A program made the translations under genes and the position numbers. DNA of 64,000 nucleotides from Aquimonas sp041395245 (GTDB taxonomy: Bacteria > Pseudomonadota > Gammaproteobacteria > Xanthomonadales > Xanthomonadaceae), in contig JAWLAY010000010.1 of assembly GCA_041395245.1 (NCBI GenBank), forward strand, positions 140,868-204,867, written 5' to 3'. How positions within the stretch are numbered: the stretch's first letter is position 1; every line of letters begins with the position of its first letter. Under the pieces are notes generated by a model, which was not told where the DNA came from, made no database searches, and saw nothing but the letters and a program-made list of their open reading frames with translations. This document shows, one piece after another, positions 63,908-64,000 of this stretch.

Positions 63908-64000
63908 GCTGTTGGTGGAGGCGGGGTCCACAGACAAAGCGATGCAAAGCATTGAAAAATATCTATTTGCTTTGCATTGAAAATAATTGTTGCCCCCATA

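Noticed and set aside
63890..64000. A tRNA or tmRNA gene at the right edge
   Set aside because: Only a CCA-like end and terminator are seen. The T arm and other stems are absent, so an RNA gene is not called.

Overview
The window looks like chromosomal DNA of a GC-rich gammaproteobacterium. The long pyrH-frr-uppS-cdsA-dxr-rseP-bamA-skp-lpxD-fabZ-lpxA-lpxB-rnhB block, the pilBCD block and the short palindromic repeats point to the Lysobacterales (Xanthomonadales) or a close relative. That placement is an inference from gene content, not a phylogeny. The metabolism suggested is facultative CO2 fixation by the Calvin cycle, with wax-ester or neutral-lipid storage.

Layout. 0-6.1 kb: a surface-glycan locus on the minus strand (OafA-like acyltransferase, DPM1-like glycosyltransferase, methyltransferase, flippase-like membrane protein). 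The acyltransferase is split by an IS30-family element with clear terminal inverted repeats. 6.1-10.0 kb: pilD, pilC and pilB of the type IV pilus. Nearly every gene left of about 8.3 kb carries frameshifts, while the rest of the window is essentially frameshift-free, so these could be sequence errors near a contig end or real decay. 10.4-14.4 kb: FKBP-type isomerase, ugd, slyX, a DUF2058 gene and a YebC-family regulator. 14.5-16.3 kb: a 167-bp palindromic element, a wax ester synthase/DGAT gene and tRNA-Arg(CCU). 16.4-28.9 kb: tsaC/sua5 and a nine-gene cbb operon read leftward (cbbL, cbbS, rpe, cbbX, fbp, prk, tkt, a fused cbbZ-cbbY phosphatase, fba), with cbbR divergent. This supplies red-type RuBisCO, its activase, regeneration enzymes and two repair phosphatases in one protein. 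28.9-32.3 kb: a DsrE-like protein, an unusual HAL/PAL-family lyase and a DUF1684 protein. 32.3-35.4 kb: a TetR regulator and acyl-CoA-binding protein divergent from a bifunctional fatty acyl-CoA reductase. With the wax synthase these make a plausible acyl-CoA to alcohol to wax-ester route.

35.4-39.7 kb: a Pat-type protein acetyltransferase and a diguanylate cyclase, bracketed by two 169-bp palindromic elements about 98% identical in opposite orientation. 39.8-52.4 kb: the conserved envelope block. Its usual neighbours rpsB-tsf and dnaE are not at its ends. 52.5-56.3 kb: an FHA-GGDEF diguanylate cyclase divergent from a membrane Ser/Thr kinase with a repeat-rich C-terminus, a candidate phospho-to-c-di-GMP signalling pair. 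56.4-63.7 kb: an EamA transporter, murB, pyrD, an ALDH7 dehydrogenase, a Tat-exported metallo-beta-lactamase-fold protein, a decayed third copy of the 169-bp element, and an AraC/GyrI-like regulator.

The most notable items are the cbbZ-cbbY fusion, the family of about 168-bp CTAG-ended palindromic elements that abut gene starts, the wax-ester gene set with a candidate operator, and the kinase/FHA-GGDEF pair.
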